64,000 nt of DNA from Desulfitobacterium dehalogenans ATCC 51507 (GCF_000243155.2 NC_018017.1:1674001-1738000), one strand, 5' to 3'. Positions 8,521 to 18,108 are shown, numbered from the stretch's first letter. The notes: generated from the sequence alone by a model not told the origin. A program made the numbers and translations.

Positions 8521-9321
8521 ATGAAAAGAAGATTACTGCTTTGCATAGCTGCATTTGTTATATGGATTATGGCCGGGGCTTCCGAAGTATTTGCAGCCGA
8601 TTATTTCAATACGAGCGACATTGGCAAAGGAGTGATCCGTATAACCTATGACGGGGGCGGTAAAACGAAGGTAATGATTCAAAAAGAGGACGAGAAGTAT
8701 ACCTACGATATCAACAGCTCCGGAAAGACAGAAAGTTATCCGCTGCAGTTGGGCGACGGAACGTATAAGATCAGTCTTCTTGCCAATACCTCCGGAAACT
8801 CCTACAAGCTGATTGCATCCAAGAGCGTCGATGTGAAGATAACCAATCCCAATTCCGTGTACCTGACCTCGATTCAGACTATCAACTGGAATGTGGACTC
8901 CAAGGCCGTCGCGAAAGCGGCGGAACTCACCAAGGATATCGACGATCTGGGAAAGAAGGCTACTGTATTATGGGATTACATGGTTAAGAACAACTCCTAT
9001 GATTACAACAAGCTTGCTACGCTGTCCACCGATTATCTTCCGGTAATTGATCAGACCCTTGCCGAGAAAAAGGGGATATGTTACGATTTTTCTTCATTAT
9101 ATGCGGCAATGCTGAGAAGTCAGGGAAAGCCTGCAAAATTAGTTAAGGGATATGCTCCGAAAAATGCCGCCGGCTATCATGCGTGGAATGAGGTATACGA
9201 CGAGAGCAAGGGCCAATGGATCGTAATCGACACGACCTATGATCTTCAGGTAATCGCAAAGAATCCTAAGATTACAATGGTAAAGAACGCTAAGGATTTT
9301 AACAAAGTGTATGAATATTGA
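8521..9321 (+). CDS. Secreted transglutaminase-like protein
   Basis: The start is ATG 8521 after GGAGGCGGAACGC. 266 residues. Residues 1-25 are a signal peptide (basic start, hydrophobic core, cleavage after VFA). A beta-rich region is followed by a transglutaminase-like core with the expected triad: Cys187 in KGICYDFSS, His220 in GYHAWNEVY and Asp237 in IVIDTTYD. These secreted proteins act as cysteine peptidases or cross-linkers on the cell surface. The location between the BTAD regulator pair and the LPQTG protein suggests work on the same surface structure. A strong terminator follows. Confidence 0.85.
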   Translation: MKRRLLLCIAAFVIWIMAGASEVFAADYFNTSDIGKGVIRITYDGGGKTKVMIQKEDEKYTYDINSSGKTESYPLQLGDGTYKISLLANTSGNSYKLIASKSVDVKITNPNSVYLTSIQTINWNVDSKAVAKAAELTKDIDDLGKKATVLWDYMVKNNSYDYNKLATLSTDYLPVIDQTLAEKKGICYDFSSLYAAMLRSQGKPAKLVKGYAPKNAAGYHAWNEVYDESKGQWIVIDTTYDLQVIAKNPKITMVKNAKDFNKVYEY

Positions 9322-9335
9322 AGACAATCCAACTG

Positions 9336-9389
9336 CCACATGTTTCATTCTCCCGAGTCAAACAGGGATGTGAAACATGTGGTTTTTTT
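9336..9389 (+). terminator. Rho-independent terminator after transglutaminase gene
   Basis: A 12-bp stem, CCACATGTTTCA / TGAAACATGTGG, followed by seven Ts. Confidence 0.85.
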
Positions 9390-9602
9390 ATTTGCAGCAA
9401 ATAAGAAAGACCAGATCCGGCATCTGAATACATGCTGGTAATGGTTCATAGATGAAACTCAAAAAAGAGAATAGTTGATTTTCAAAATTATGACTGCTAT
9501 GTGACTGACGAAACAGATAATGATAGCAAGAGTTTTAATTATAGCATTTTTCTGACGAGGAATCATTTTAGGCTTTTAGATTCTTAAAGGGATGCTTTGA
9601 AA

Positions 9603-9632
9603 CGTGTTTCTTATATGGGCACTTGAAACACG
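9603..9632 (+). promoter_or_regulatory. Inverted repeat upstream of LPQTG protein gene
   Basis: CGTGTTTC and GAAACACG form an 8-bp inverted repeat 14 bases apart. It sits directly before the likely ribosome site (CGGAG) of the downstream surface protein. It could be an operator or an RNA hairpin that limits translation. Only the sequence symmetry supports it. The 9390-9602 stretch shows no gene. Confidence 0.35.
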
Positions 9633-9643
9633 CGGAGCAAATA

Positions 9644-11449
9644 GTGCAACCCACCTTTACATTGCAAGCTAATGTAGAGAGGATGAAGGTTTTGTCGAGA
9701 AGATTATCAAATGATTTAACTAGAAAGCAGGCAAACTGGGAACGGAACCAGAGGAAAAAAAGAAAATTGTTGCTTAGACTTACAGCATCAACTGCGGCAT
9801 TTACGATAGCAACATTTGGACCGATCGCACAAACTCCGATGGCCTTTGCTAATACCAATGTTCAACAGGAACAGCCTGGTGATGACTCTGGTCAATTGGA
9901 GAATGGTTTGTTGATCGTTGATGGGGTTGTATACGATATAAATACAGATACCGACGCTGACGCGGATACTAACGTAGATGCTGATGCTGACGCTGGCTCA
10001 GATACTGACGCTGATGCTGATGATTCAGTTTATCAAGATGTTAATTCTGATGATGATTTATCAAATGTCGGCATAAGGTCAGCCTCAAATAATGATGTAT
10101 CTGCTTCAAGTGTGGGTAGTTATACAATAACCTCGAATACCTCTCTCTCCCAATCTGGTGGAGAGACAGTCGGCAATGGATGGGGTAATGTTAAAGTTGA
10201 TTTTGAGGGCGACCACACATCGAATGGTAATGGTGCTTCTTCCGAAATGTACAGAGGCAGCGATGACGCAGAGAACTCTTGGTCATTAAAAATTATTGTT
10301 GATTCAAATAAGGATTGGAAGATTGTTGCCGAAGGAAATATTCCTGAGGGATCGTTTGACATTTATGTACAAGAAGGTAACGGAAAAAATACAGTAATAA
10401 ATAAATATACAATTACCGTTTCGAATTCAGTGAATGGCGAAATACGAGAAATAACGCTTGGTTCTGGAACAGGAAAAGACTCTGTTAATGAAGTAAGATG
10501 GGCTGGTGGGTCTGGGTTTACTCCGAATGACGATGGCGACTCCGATAGTGATTCGGACTCCGACAGCGATTCGGATTCTGACAGCGACGCTGATGCCGAT
10601 GCTGACGCCGATGCCGATGCCGACGCTGATGCCGATGCCGACGCTGATGCCGATGCCGACGCTGATGCCGATGCCGACGCTGATGCCGATGCCGACGCTG
10701 ATGCCGATGCCGACGCTGATGCCGATGCCGACGCTGATGCCGATGCCGACGCTGATGCCGATGCCGACGCTGATGCCGATGCCGACGCTGATGCCGATGC
10801 CGACGCTGATGCCGATGCCGACGCTGATGCCGATGCCGACGCTGATGCCGATGCCGACGCTGATGCCGATGCCGATGCCGATGCCGACGCTGATGCCGAT
10901 GCCGATGCCGATGCCGACGCTGATGCCGATGCCGACGCTGATGCCGATGCCGACGCTGATGCCGATGCCGACGCTGATGCCGATGCCGACGCTGATGCCG
11001 ATGCCGACGCTGATGCCGATGCCGACGCCGATGCCGACGCCGACGCCGACGCTGATGCCGACGCTGATGCCGATGCCGACGCTGATGCCGACGCCGATGC
11101 CGACGCTGACGCTGATGCCGATGCCGACGCTGACGCCGACATAGAGATTTTGGATGAAGAAATACCGGCGGGTCCAGTAGAGGTTTTGGGTGAAGAAGTA
11201 ACGGTGGGTCCAATAGAGATTTTGGATGAAGAAATACCGGCGGGTCCAGTAGAGGTTTTGGATGAAGAAGTAACGGTGGGTCCAATAGAGATTTTAGATG
11301 AAGAAATACCGGCGGGTACAATAGAGATTTTGGATGAAGAAGTACCATTAAGCGCCTTGCCTCAGACTGGTGGTGCCGGAACTGGGCTCTTCTACGGCAT
11401 AGGTACCTTAATGGCCGCCTTAGGATTAAAATTAAGAAAGCATAGATGA
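9644..11449 (+). CDS. LPQTG cell-wall protein with Ser-Asp / Asp-Ala repeat
   Basis: The GTG at 9644, with CGGAG 7 bases upstream, is the preferred start; TTG 9623 and ATG 9683 are alternatives. A long basic signal sequence ([13 protein letters not shown], then a hydrophobic run ending PMAFA) is followed by an acidic region and a non-repeated domain of about 130 residues (near 10090-10510). Then come a short Ser-Asp tract, about 185 residues of alternating Asp-Ala, and two and a half copies of a 24-residue Glu-rich unit ([11 protein letters not shown] / [11 protein letters not shown]). The C-terminus is LPQTG, a hydrophobic stretch and LRKHR, a complete sorting signal. It is probably a substrate of the class D sortase at 5.6-6.3 kb. 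The low-complexity stalk resembles Sdr-type adhesin stalks. Confidence 0.85.
   Translation: MQPTFTLQANVERMKVLSRRLSNDLTRKQANWERNQRKKRKLLLRLTASTAAFTIATFGPIAQTPMAFANTNVQQEQPGDDSGQLENGLLIVDGVVYDINTDTDADADTNVDADADAGSDTDADADDSVYQDVNSDDDLSNVGIRSASNNDVSASSVGSYTITSNTSLSQSGGETVGNGWGNVKVDFEGDHTSNGNGASSEMYRGSDDAENSWSLKIIVDSNKDWKIVAEGNIPEGSFDIYVQEGNGKNTVINKYTITVSNSVNGEIREITLGSGTGKDSVNEVRWAGGSGFTPNDDGDSDSDSDSDSDSDSDSDADADADADADADADADADADADADADADADADADADADADADADADADADADADADADADADADADADADADADADADADADADADADADADADADADADADADADADADADADADADADADADADADADADADADADADADADADADADADADADADADADADADADADADADADADADADADIEILDEEIPAGPVEVLGEEVTVGPIEILDEEIPAGPVEVLDEEVTVGPIEILDEEIPAGTIEILDEEVPLSALPQTGGAGTGLFYGIGTLMAALGLKLRKHR
10585..11142 (+). 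repeat. 18-bp coding tandem repeat (Asp-Ala stalk)
   Basis: The unit GCTGATGCCGATGCCGAC is repeated head to tail for most of this stretch, with variants toward both ends. All six frames stay open, which produces large false reading frames on both strands. Copy number may vary between cells or be mis-assembled. Confidence 0.9.
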
Positions 11450-11476
11450 TGATAGAAATATAACCCAATATAGACT

Positions 11477-11517
11477 GATAAGGCCGTGATTTAATTCCGG
11501 CCTTATCGATTTTTTTA
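11477..11517 (+). terminator. Rho-independent terminator after LPQTG gene
   Basis: The stem GATAAGGCCG / CGGCCTTATC with an 11-base loop, followed shortly by a run of seven Ts. Confidence 0.85.
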
Positions 11518-11600
11518 ACAATATGTGTAGTAAAATGTTTAAGAGAGATGAAAACAATAGGTTTGACTAAGAAAGATGAAAGTTAGAGAGGAAGACTTAA

Positions 11601-13355
11601 GTGAACCGACTTAACAAAATTAAGGACGATTCTGATCTAAAAAAAATGCTTGATGAATTGAAAGATCAAATATTTGCACAAAAAACCGTTGTGTCAGAAA
11701 ATATGGAACTGTTTTTTTCGAACAAGCCAAAGTACGTAGTTTTTTTATCTTTTAGCGACGGAAACTCCAGAGCCTATGTTACGAAAGGAATAGGCAACTC
11801 AGTTGAAGTCAGTTGGAAAAATGCAGTAGACTTAATGAAGAAAAAAATCAAAGAGACAGAGATCAATCCTATTTGGATAAAAGCAGATATCGTCAGAAAA
11901 ATAAAAGCGTATCCATATCAAGAGTTTATAAGATATATTTCTGAAATCAAGATAAACTATTTTAGAGAAGGAATTTCCTTGGACAATATGTTTAATATAT
12001 CTTTTTTAGAGCAGGAAGTGAATTCAAATGTGTTTATATACGATGTAAAAGATTCCTATCAAAAAAAGAAGCATTTAGTATGGAAGAATATCAACTATTA
12101 TCTCAAGAGGAATACAGGAAACAAATATCAGTTTGATGAAAATTCCATTGCTTATATATACACCTTTACCACCCTCGGATTTTTCCATGATGGAATGAAA
12201 TGCTATCCCTTGTGCAGTGAGGGGCATGAAGTTGGGCGCCGGTCAATAGAGAAGGTTGATGAAGCATTACTTAGAGATATTATAAGTAACGCTTCGAATT
12301 TCTTATCCAATCAGATTGATGGAGCTGGAAAATTTTGTTATGGGTATTTCCCTTGCTTTGATAAAATTGTTCCTCATTACAACATATTAAGGCACGCAAG
12401 CACGACTTATTCAATGCTTGAAGCATATGAATTCAATAAGGATCCAAAACTAAAGGACAGCATTAAACGTGCATTGGAATATCTAATGAATGAAGGAATT
12501 GAATTATTCAAAGATGATGATGAGAATAATATCGCCTTTGTAATTGAAAGGTTAGAAAAAGGAGATGCAGAAATTAAGCTGGGGGCCAATGCTGCGGCTA
12601 TACTGGCCTTTGCCAAATATACGAGAGTCTTTCATGATGAAAAATACATTCCAATTATGCAGAATTTAGCAGAGGGAATTAGATTTTGCCAAGATGATCA
12701 AGAAGGGTCGTTTGTCCATATCTTGAACGTCCCCGATCTATCTGTTAAGGAGAAGTACCGCATTATTTACTATGATGGCGAAGCTGCTTTCGCCTTAATG
12801 CGGCTATATGATATAGATAAAAATGAGCGATGGATAAATACAGTTGAGAAGGCCTTTGAACATTTTATTAAAAATGATTATTGGAAACATAGCGACCATT
12901 GGTTAAGCTACTGTTCCTATGAGTTAATGAAATATAAACCGGAACAGCGATATATTGCGTTTAATCTACGAAATGCCAGTGGGATTTTGGATTTTTGTTT
13001 AACCAGGGAAACTACATATCCGACGCTACTTGAATTATTAATGGCAACTTATTGCATGATAGACAAGCTTAAAAGAGAAAATGTTTTTCTTGAGACTCTT
13101 GAATCTTTTGACTACTCCAAGTTTATAGATGCTATCGAACATCGTGTGAAACATCAACTAAACGGGCTTTTTTTTCCGGAGGTAGCCATGTATTTCAAGG
13201 CCCCAGGAAAGATCCTTTGGTCGTTTTTTATACGCCATCATTCTTTTCGGGCAAGAATCGATGATAATGAACATAATATTTCGGGGTATTGCAGTTATTT
13301 GCACAACAGATTAAAGGCAAATGAAATCCCGATTGGCGGCAATAACAGCAATTAA
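11601..13355 (+). CDS. Large soluble protein, probable alpha/alpha-toroid fold
   Basis: 584 residues from GTG 11601 (AGAGGAAG box 8 bases upstream). No signal peptide or membrane segment. The N-terminal ~200 residues are an uncharacterised mixed domain. The rest shows repeated helical hairpins with small and aromatic residues (RHASTTYSMLEAYE, LGANAAAILAFAKY, YYDGEAAFALMRLYD). This pattern is typical of six-hairpin glycosidase or epimerase-like barrels. I do not recognise a specific family and assign no reaction. It is a single gene with a GC-poor composition; a strong terminator and a dispersed repeat follow. Confidence 0.6.
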   Translation: MNRLNKIKDDSDLKKMLDELKDQIFAQKTVVSENMELFFSNKPKYVVFLSFSDGNSRAYVTKGIGNSVEVSWKNAVDLMKKKIKETEINPIWIKADIVRKIKAYPYQEFIRYISEIKINYFREGISLDNMFNISFLEQEVNSNVFIYDVKDSYQKKKHLVWKNINYYLKRNTGNKYQFDENSIAYIYTFTTLGFFHDGMKCYPLCSEGHEVGRRSIEKVDEALLRDIISNASNFLSNQIDGAGKFCYGYFPCFDKIVPHYNILRHASTTYSMLEAYEFNKDPKLKDSIKRALEYLMNEGIELFKDDDENNIAFVIERLEKGDAEIKLGANAAAILAFAKYTRVFHDEKYIPIMQNLAEGIRFCQDDQEGSFVHILNVPDLSVKEKYRIIYYDGEAAFALMRLYDIDKNERWINTVEKAFEHFIKNDYWKHSDHWLSYCSYELMKYKPEQRYIAFNLRNASGILDFCLTRETTYPTLLELLMATYCMIDKLKRENVFLETLESFDYSKFIDAIEHRVKHQLNGLFFPEVAMYFKAPGKILWSFFIRHHSFRARIDDNEHNISGYCSYLHNRLKANEIPIGGNNSN

Positions 13356-13370
13356 ACAGAGGCATACTCT

Positions 13371-13498
13371 CGCCACCAAGGGGAACCAGAGGGGTACGAT
13401 TATACACTCAAGGCATGTGGAGTGCGTAATAATGATGACGTATGTGGTAAGAAGGGTAATAAGGCAGGTCAACCGCTATATGTAGTGGTTTGAAGAAA
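13371..13498 (+). repeat. Dispersed intergenic repeat, copy B
   Basis: Contains CCACCAAGG, CTCAAGGCATGTGGAGTG, TAATAATGATGACGTATG and, 45 bases later, TATATGTAGTGGTTTGAAG running into a hairpin. It is the longest copy and shares the final TAGTGGTTT box with copy D and with 29001-29010. Confidence 0.6.
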
Positions 13499-13544
13499 AA
13501 AATGCCCCAAAAAACGGGGTTGACCCCGTTTTTTGGGGCATTTT
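13499..13544. terminator. Very strong bidirectional hairpin
   Basis: A perfect stem of about 21 bp (AATGCCCCAAAAAACGGGG and its complement) around a TTGA loop. A-runs and T-runs occur on both sides of the stem. Confidence 0.8.
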
Positions 13545-13750
13545 ATAGATGATATTGGAGATTTTGATAATGACAGCGGGTAACATCCACCGAGCGGAGT
13601 AGTTATAAATATAGATAGAAAGTAAATGAGTACAATGATATAGTGTGAATTGTGCATATACGTAAAATATTATGAAGTAAAGATTGTTGATGTAAGATAA
13701 TGATAAACAGGAATTTATTAATATCAATATTTAGTAGATAGGAGAAAAGA

Positions 13751-14581
13751 ATGAAGTCACTTTTACTAATTGGACAATCAAATATGGCAGGTCGTGGATT
13801 TACACATGAAGTGCCTCCGATTTATAATGAAAAAATTATGATGTTGCGAAATGGTAGATGGCAAATGATGACTGAACCAATTCATTTTGATAGACCAGTT
13901 GCGGGCGTAGGACTTGCGGCATCATTTGCGGAGGCTTGGTGTAAGGATAATGAGGGAGAAAAAATTGGTCTCATTCCATGTGCAGAAGGTGGTAGCGCCA
14001 TTGATGAGTGGTCGCTAGATGGAACATTATTTCGTCATGCAATGAATGAAGCTAAATTTGCAATGGAAGATAGCGAATTGGTAGGAATACTATGGCATCA
14101 GGGGGAAAGTGATAGCCAAGATGGAAAATACAAAGAATACTATGAAAAAATATTAAGAATCTTTAATGAAATAAGAAGAGAATTATCGGTACCTAATATT
14201 CCATTTATTATAGGTGGTTTGGGCGATTATTTGGGTAAGGTGGCATTTGGTGCAGGGTGTGTGGAATATCAACTCATTAACGAAGAACTTCAAAAATATG
14301 CACAGGGGAATGAAAATTGCTATTATGTTACTGCTAAAGGACTTACATCTAACCCAGACGGTATCCATATCAATGCTATGTCCCAGAGAATATTTGGCAT
14401 AAGATACTATGAAGCGTATCGTAAAAAAGAACATATATATGAACCGTTAACAAATGAAAAAGAGTTAGTGGATAAATGTCATAATAGGATGAATACTTCA
14501 TCGGAAAAAACATATATAGCACTAGAAAGATTTACCTTGGGGAAGATTTCTTATGAAGAGTTGATGAAGGCTTTTTCGTAG
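13751..14581 (+). CDS. SGNH-type carbohydrate (sialate) O-acetylesterase-like protein
   Basis: 276 residues, ATG after TAGGAGAAAAGA. The N-terminal LLLIGQSNMAG carries the nucleophile Ser10. WHQGESD (about residues 117-123) matches block III of the SASA/DUF303 esterases, and NPDGIHINAMSQ near residue 200 supplies the Asp-His pair. These enzymes remove acetyl groups from sugars; no export signal is present, so it would act inside the cell. The C-terminal 40 residues are an extra helical tail. It is a single gene in an AT-rich stretch with no partner. Confidence 0.8.
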   Translation: MKSLLLIGQSNMAGRGFTHEVPPIYNEKIMMLRNGRWQMMTEPIHFDRPVAGVGLAASFAEAWCKDNEGEKIGLIPCAEGGSAIDEWSLDGTLFRHAMNEAKFAMEDSELVGILWHQGESDSQDGKYKEYYEKILRIFNEIRRELSVPNIPFIIGGLGDYLGKVAFGAGCVEYQLINEELQKYAQGNENCYYVTAKGLTSNPDGIHINAMSQRIFGIRYYEAYRKKEHIYEPLTNEKELVDKCHNRMNTSSEKTYIALERFTLGKISYEELMKAFS

Positions 14582-15442
14582 GGATATGGTAGAAACAAAT
14601 TCCAGTTTGTAGCGTTGTAGCAGCATTATTTTAGAGTCAGTTAAGTCGTATCTTTCTTAAAATGTGAAACTAAAGGCATTGGGATGATAAATGTTGATGC
14701 TTTTGTTTTTATATAACCCCAAAACAATTAAATAAGTGCAGCCATCGGCAGGAGATTCGGGGGACCAAAGAGCCTTAACGATTTCAATGTCAATGGATAC
14801 CTTTTTGTTGCTGATTTTGTTCTAGACCATTGTAGGGGATGGTTAGGATCACCAGAAATATTGATCTGCTTGGGGCTGAATTTTCAGCGAAATTATCGAT
14901 GACATACCGTTTTTTCAAAAATTATTTTAAAGAAATAGGTTAAGTTTAGCCTATAAAAAAGGGTTTGAGCTTAGCCTCTTTTCAGCAAAATAATGGAAAC
15001 ATCCTGATAAAACATGTATAATTAAGGAAAAGTGTTTAGGAGTGTATATATGAACTCTGAAATTGTAATGTATCAGACTGAAGACTTTAGGCTTTGCATT
15101 TAGAGGATCGTATAAGTATTCAAGCAGCAGCTTATACAATGTATGTGCAGTTAACTCCTAATAACAAGAAACCTCTTTCTCAAAGAGAATTCCATAGAGA
15201 GTTTGTGGATAATAGGCAGGCATTTCAATTTTAGAAAGTGAAGAATCAAGCGAAACCTATTGCTTTCCGTTGTGCAGCAGCCGGAACGCGAAATACTTGA
15301 AACTACGGCTGCCCTAAAACAGCAGGGTAATTCCAAGCTGATTTTGACCAGCTTTCCGGGCAACTTTTCCGGTGGGCGTTGTATTTGATTGCAGAATACC
15401 AGCCGGATGAAACAAGAACTCATATGAAAAGCGGGTGTTCTG
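14582..15442. other. Gene-poor stretch with coding debris
   Basis: No intact gene on either strand. Near 15050 there is a remnant of a RhuM-like start (listed separately). Around 15270-15390 the plus strand reads PEREILETTAALKQQG and continues to a stop, perhaps the tail of a lost gene. The 14640-14940 part shows no coding signal. The stretch looks like an eroded junction between acquired segments. Confidence 0.4.
15050..15103 (+). pseudogene. RhuM-family N-terminal remnant
   Basis: ATG after AGGAGTGTATAT. It encodes MNSEIVMYQTEDFRLCI and then stops. MxxEIxMYQTEDG is the characteristic start of RhuM family (DNA-binding, virulence RhuM-like) proteins, normally over 300 residues. Only the start survives. 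Confidence 0.5.
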
Positions 15443-15765
15443 ATGCGTAAACCGTTGTCGGAAATGACGCTTCAGGAACTGTGGGAACTGTTCCCTATTC
15501 AGCTGACGGAGCACAAGGAATACCGGAAGGACTGGTATCGTGAAGAACAGGGTTTTTTGTTCTCATTTCTTCCGAAGACCGTTCGAATTTATCACATTGG
15601 AAGTCGGCCATCAAAGAAATCTGGGCAAAACCGATTGTTGACATTTTAGCAAGGGCCCCGTTCAAGGATGATCGGGACGGATACGCAGAGCGGAAAACCA
15701 AATTTGTACGGAAGTATACACAGAATGCAATCGAGCAGTACGGAAAGGGAAAATATAATGAGTGA
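15443..15765 (+). pseudogene. GrpB-family (UPF0157) protein with internal deletion
   Basis: The start, MRKPLSEMTLQELWELFPI...HKEYRKDWY, is the GrpB/UPF0157 N-terminus, and the ISHIGS-like strand (IYHIGS) is reached before a frameshift near 15610. The next frame reads IKEIWAKPIVDILA and then jumps directly to what should be the C-terminal end (DRDGYAERKTKFVRKY). The middle of the ~175-residue nucleotidyltransferase-fold protein is missing. The last bases overlap the MBL gene start. Inactive. Confidence 0.7.
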
Positions 15766-16519
15766 TTGGTTTACCATAGACCGCGTTGACGCGGATACAT
15801 ATATCATCAGCGAATACAGGCATTGGGAAGAGACGCACTGTTACCTTTTGAACGGAAGCAAACAAAGCTTACTCATTGATACCGGGCTTGGCATTTGCGA
15901 CATATCCGAAGAAGTGAAAAAGCTGACGGATAAACCCATAACCGCCATAGCTACACATATTCATTGGGACCATATCGGAGGGCACAAATATTATCCTGAT
16001 TTTTACACCCATGAGGTGGAGCTGGACTGGCTTTCGGGAGGGTTCCCTCTTACAATGGATACGATTCGTAATATGGTGGTTGATCGTTGTGATTTACCAA
16101 ATGGATACGATGTCAACACCTATGAGTTTTTTCAAGGTACACCCACACGGGTCTTGCACGACGGCGATGTGATTGACATCGGCGGTCGAGTCATTGAAAT
16201 ACTGCATACGCCTGGACACTCCCCGGGGCATATGTGCTTTTGGGAAAAAGAGCGCGGCTATCTTTTTACCGGCGATCTTGTTTATAAGGACACCTTGTTT
16301 GCATACTATCCTTCCACAGACCCGGCGGCTTATCTGGAATCTTTGGAGAAGATTTGCGTTTTGCCAGTGGAGCGGGTATTCCCGGCACACCACAGCCTGG
16401 ACATTAAACCGGAAATTTTAACCCTAATGCGAGATGCTTTTCGGCAGCTCAAACAGGAGGGGAAACTTCATCACGGAAGCGGGACGTTCCATTATGGAGA
16501 CTGGGCAGTATGGTTGTAA
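15758..16519 (+). CDS. MBL-fold metallo-hydrolase
   Basis: The start is ATG 15758, which overlaps the grpB remnant. GGAAAGGGAAAAT upstream supplies the ribosome site. 253 residues. The metallo-beta-lactamase motif is HIHWDHIGGH (about residues 69-78). It is followed by HTPGHSPGH with a further ligand, GDLVYKD with the bridging Asp, and the late His in PAHHS. Family members hydrolyse thioesters, lactones or similar bonds in the cytoplasm. The substrate is not evident. It appears complete. Confidence 0.8.
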   Translation: MSDWFTIDRVDADTYIISEYRHWEETHCYLLNGSKQSLLIDTGLGICDISEEVKKLTDKPITAIATHIHWDHIGGHKYYPDFYTHEVELDWLSGGFPLTMDTIRNMVVDRCDLPNGYDVNTYEFFQGTPTRVLHDGDVIDIGGRVIEILHTPGHSPGHMCFWEKERGYLFTGDLVYKDTLFAYYPSTDPAAYLESLEKICVLPVERVFPAHHSLDIKPEILTLMRDAFRQLKQEGKLHHGSGTFHYGDWAVWL

Positions 16520-17205
16520 ATGGAATAATTCAATAACCAAAAAGTGTAAGACACCCTATGTTATAATTTCGTTAAGTGCCTTGTTGCATTTTCAGGATTA
16601 TAATTCCACATTCACCGTCACGCCGGACTTGCGGCGGCTGAATAGCTTTGCCCAAATAGTATAACGTAGCCTAACGGCGGTTTTGAAACAAAGGTCAAAC
16701 TCGCCGTTATCTATTTTCGGAGGGTGTATTCAAGTCGCCCTTTTTTAGGGACACAGCGGTATCCAGGTATCGCTATGTCCTTTATTCTTTATAATCCACC
16801 CCCATTAGGTAAACTGTCAAAAAAGTTTGCACCTTGCAGTGGTATACCCTGCCCCTCAATGTACCTTGGATATGAGAAAATCCACTAATTTAACAAATGA
16901 CTTGAAAGCAAAAAAGATGGTTAAATTTTATGCTAGGTCACAACGATTTCAAAATATGCAACAAATATAGTAATATTGGAGGGATTAAGTGGACTTATGT
17001 AAAACACATGAAACGAGATGGTGTGGCCCTAATTTTAGTCGAAATAATTGCTAACAAGTGGTTTATTTTGCTTAAATAACTCTTCTTCTATGATACTATT
17101 AATAATAATATTAGACTGACATTGTTTGATAGTATTTACTTGGGAAAATATCGAATGTTCTCTTTTTAATGTTTTATTAAAGACTAATACGAAAGGTGTG
17201 ATACT
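16520..17205. other. Intergenic stretch with two hairpins
   Basis: No gene is seen. TAACGGCG...CGCCGTTA (about 16671-16709) and GGGACACAGCG...CGCTATGTCC (about 16748-16782) are inverted repeats. The second is followed by TTTATTCTTTAT and may terminate transcription of the MBL gene. The rest is AT-rich without recognisable signals. Confidence 0.4.
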
Positions 17206-18021
17206 GTGAAAATATATATTTCAGCAGATATTGAAGGAATAAGCGGAATTGTTGCTGTTAATCAGGTATTACCTGGGGAGCGAGATTATCAGAGATCAAG
17301 AGAACTTATGACCCAAGAGGTGAATGCAGCCATCGAAGGAGCTGTTGCGGTTGGTGCAACAGAAATCGTTGTTAATGATCTTCATGGTGCTGGAACTAAT
17401 ATACTTATAGAATCTTTAAACAATAAAGCTCAATTGATTACTGGCTCATCCCATAAGGGTGCAATGATGGAAGGATTAGATTCATCGTTTGATGCAGTAA
17501 TATTTATAGGCTATCATTCCAGAATGAATGTAAGCGGGGTTTTGAGTCACTCTTTTCATGGAGGTGTGATTTCAAACATAAATATAAATGGTAAAGATGT
17601 TGGAGAGTTTTATATGAATGCATGTGTCGCAGGTCATTTTAATGTTCCAGTTGTTTTGGTATCAGGTGACAACATTCTGGAGGAGGAAGTAAAAGACGTG
17701 AATGCCGCAATTGAAACAGTTGTAGTTAAAACGTCATATGGAAGGTATGCAGCAAAATGTTTAACACCATCTGTAGTATTTGAAAAAATAATAGAAAAAA
17801 GTAAAGTTGACTTAATCAATGCAAGGAATATTGATCCTATAAAAGTACAAGAGCCACATGAAATGAGAATTACTTTCTTTAACAGCGGTCAAGCTGAATC
17901 TGCATCAATAATGCCTGGAGCAGAACTTGTTGGACCCAATAGTGTATCGTATAGTGGAAAAACAATTATGGATAGTTATAGAGCATTAACAGCCATGATA
18001 AAAATCGCAAAGAGTAATTAA
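17206..18021 (+). CDS. M55 family D-aminopeptidase (DppA-like)
   Basis: 271 residues from GTG 17206 (AAGGTGTG box). The start MKIYISADIEGISG carries the zinc ligands Asp8 and Glu10 of peptidase family M55. VNDLHGAG, GYHS (about residue 104) and ISNININGKDVGEFY with the late Glu complete the site. DppA is a decameric, two-zinc D-amino acid aminopeptidase of the cytoplasm that processes D-Ala-containing peptides. No dipeptide transporter is adjacent, so here it may act alone on peptidoglycan-derived peptides. AT-rich and apparently complete. Confidence 0.85.
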   Translation: MKIYISADIEGISGIVAVNQVLPGERDYQRSRELMTQEVNAAIEGAVAVGATEIVVNDLHGAGTNILIESLNNKAQLITGSSHKGAMMEGLDSSFDAVIFIGYHSRMNVSGVLSHSFHGGVISNININGKDVGEFYMNACVAGHFNVPVVLVSGDNILEEEVKDVNAAIETVVVKTSYGRYAAKCLTPSVVFEKIIEKSKVDLINARNIDPIKVQEPHEMRITFFNSGQAESASIMPGAELVGPNSVSYSGKTIMDSYRALTAMIKIAKSN

Positions 18022-18108
18022 TATATTTATCTATTAACAACATATTATATTGCACATAAGTGGCATACTCTTGATACCGTGATAATCAGAGAAGGAGACT
18101 TTTTCATA

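Noticed and set aside
10363-11142. Long minus-strand open frame of alternating Ala-Ser and a long plus-strand frame rich in Met-Pro
   Set aside because: Both are created by the 18-bp repeat of the LPQTG protein gene, which leaves all frames open. No ribosome site or real protein features.
10585-11142. Possible CRISPR-like array
   Set aside because: The repeats are 18 bp, contiguous without spacers, and encode the Asp-Ala stalk in frame.
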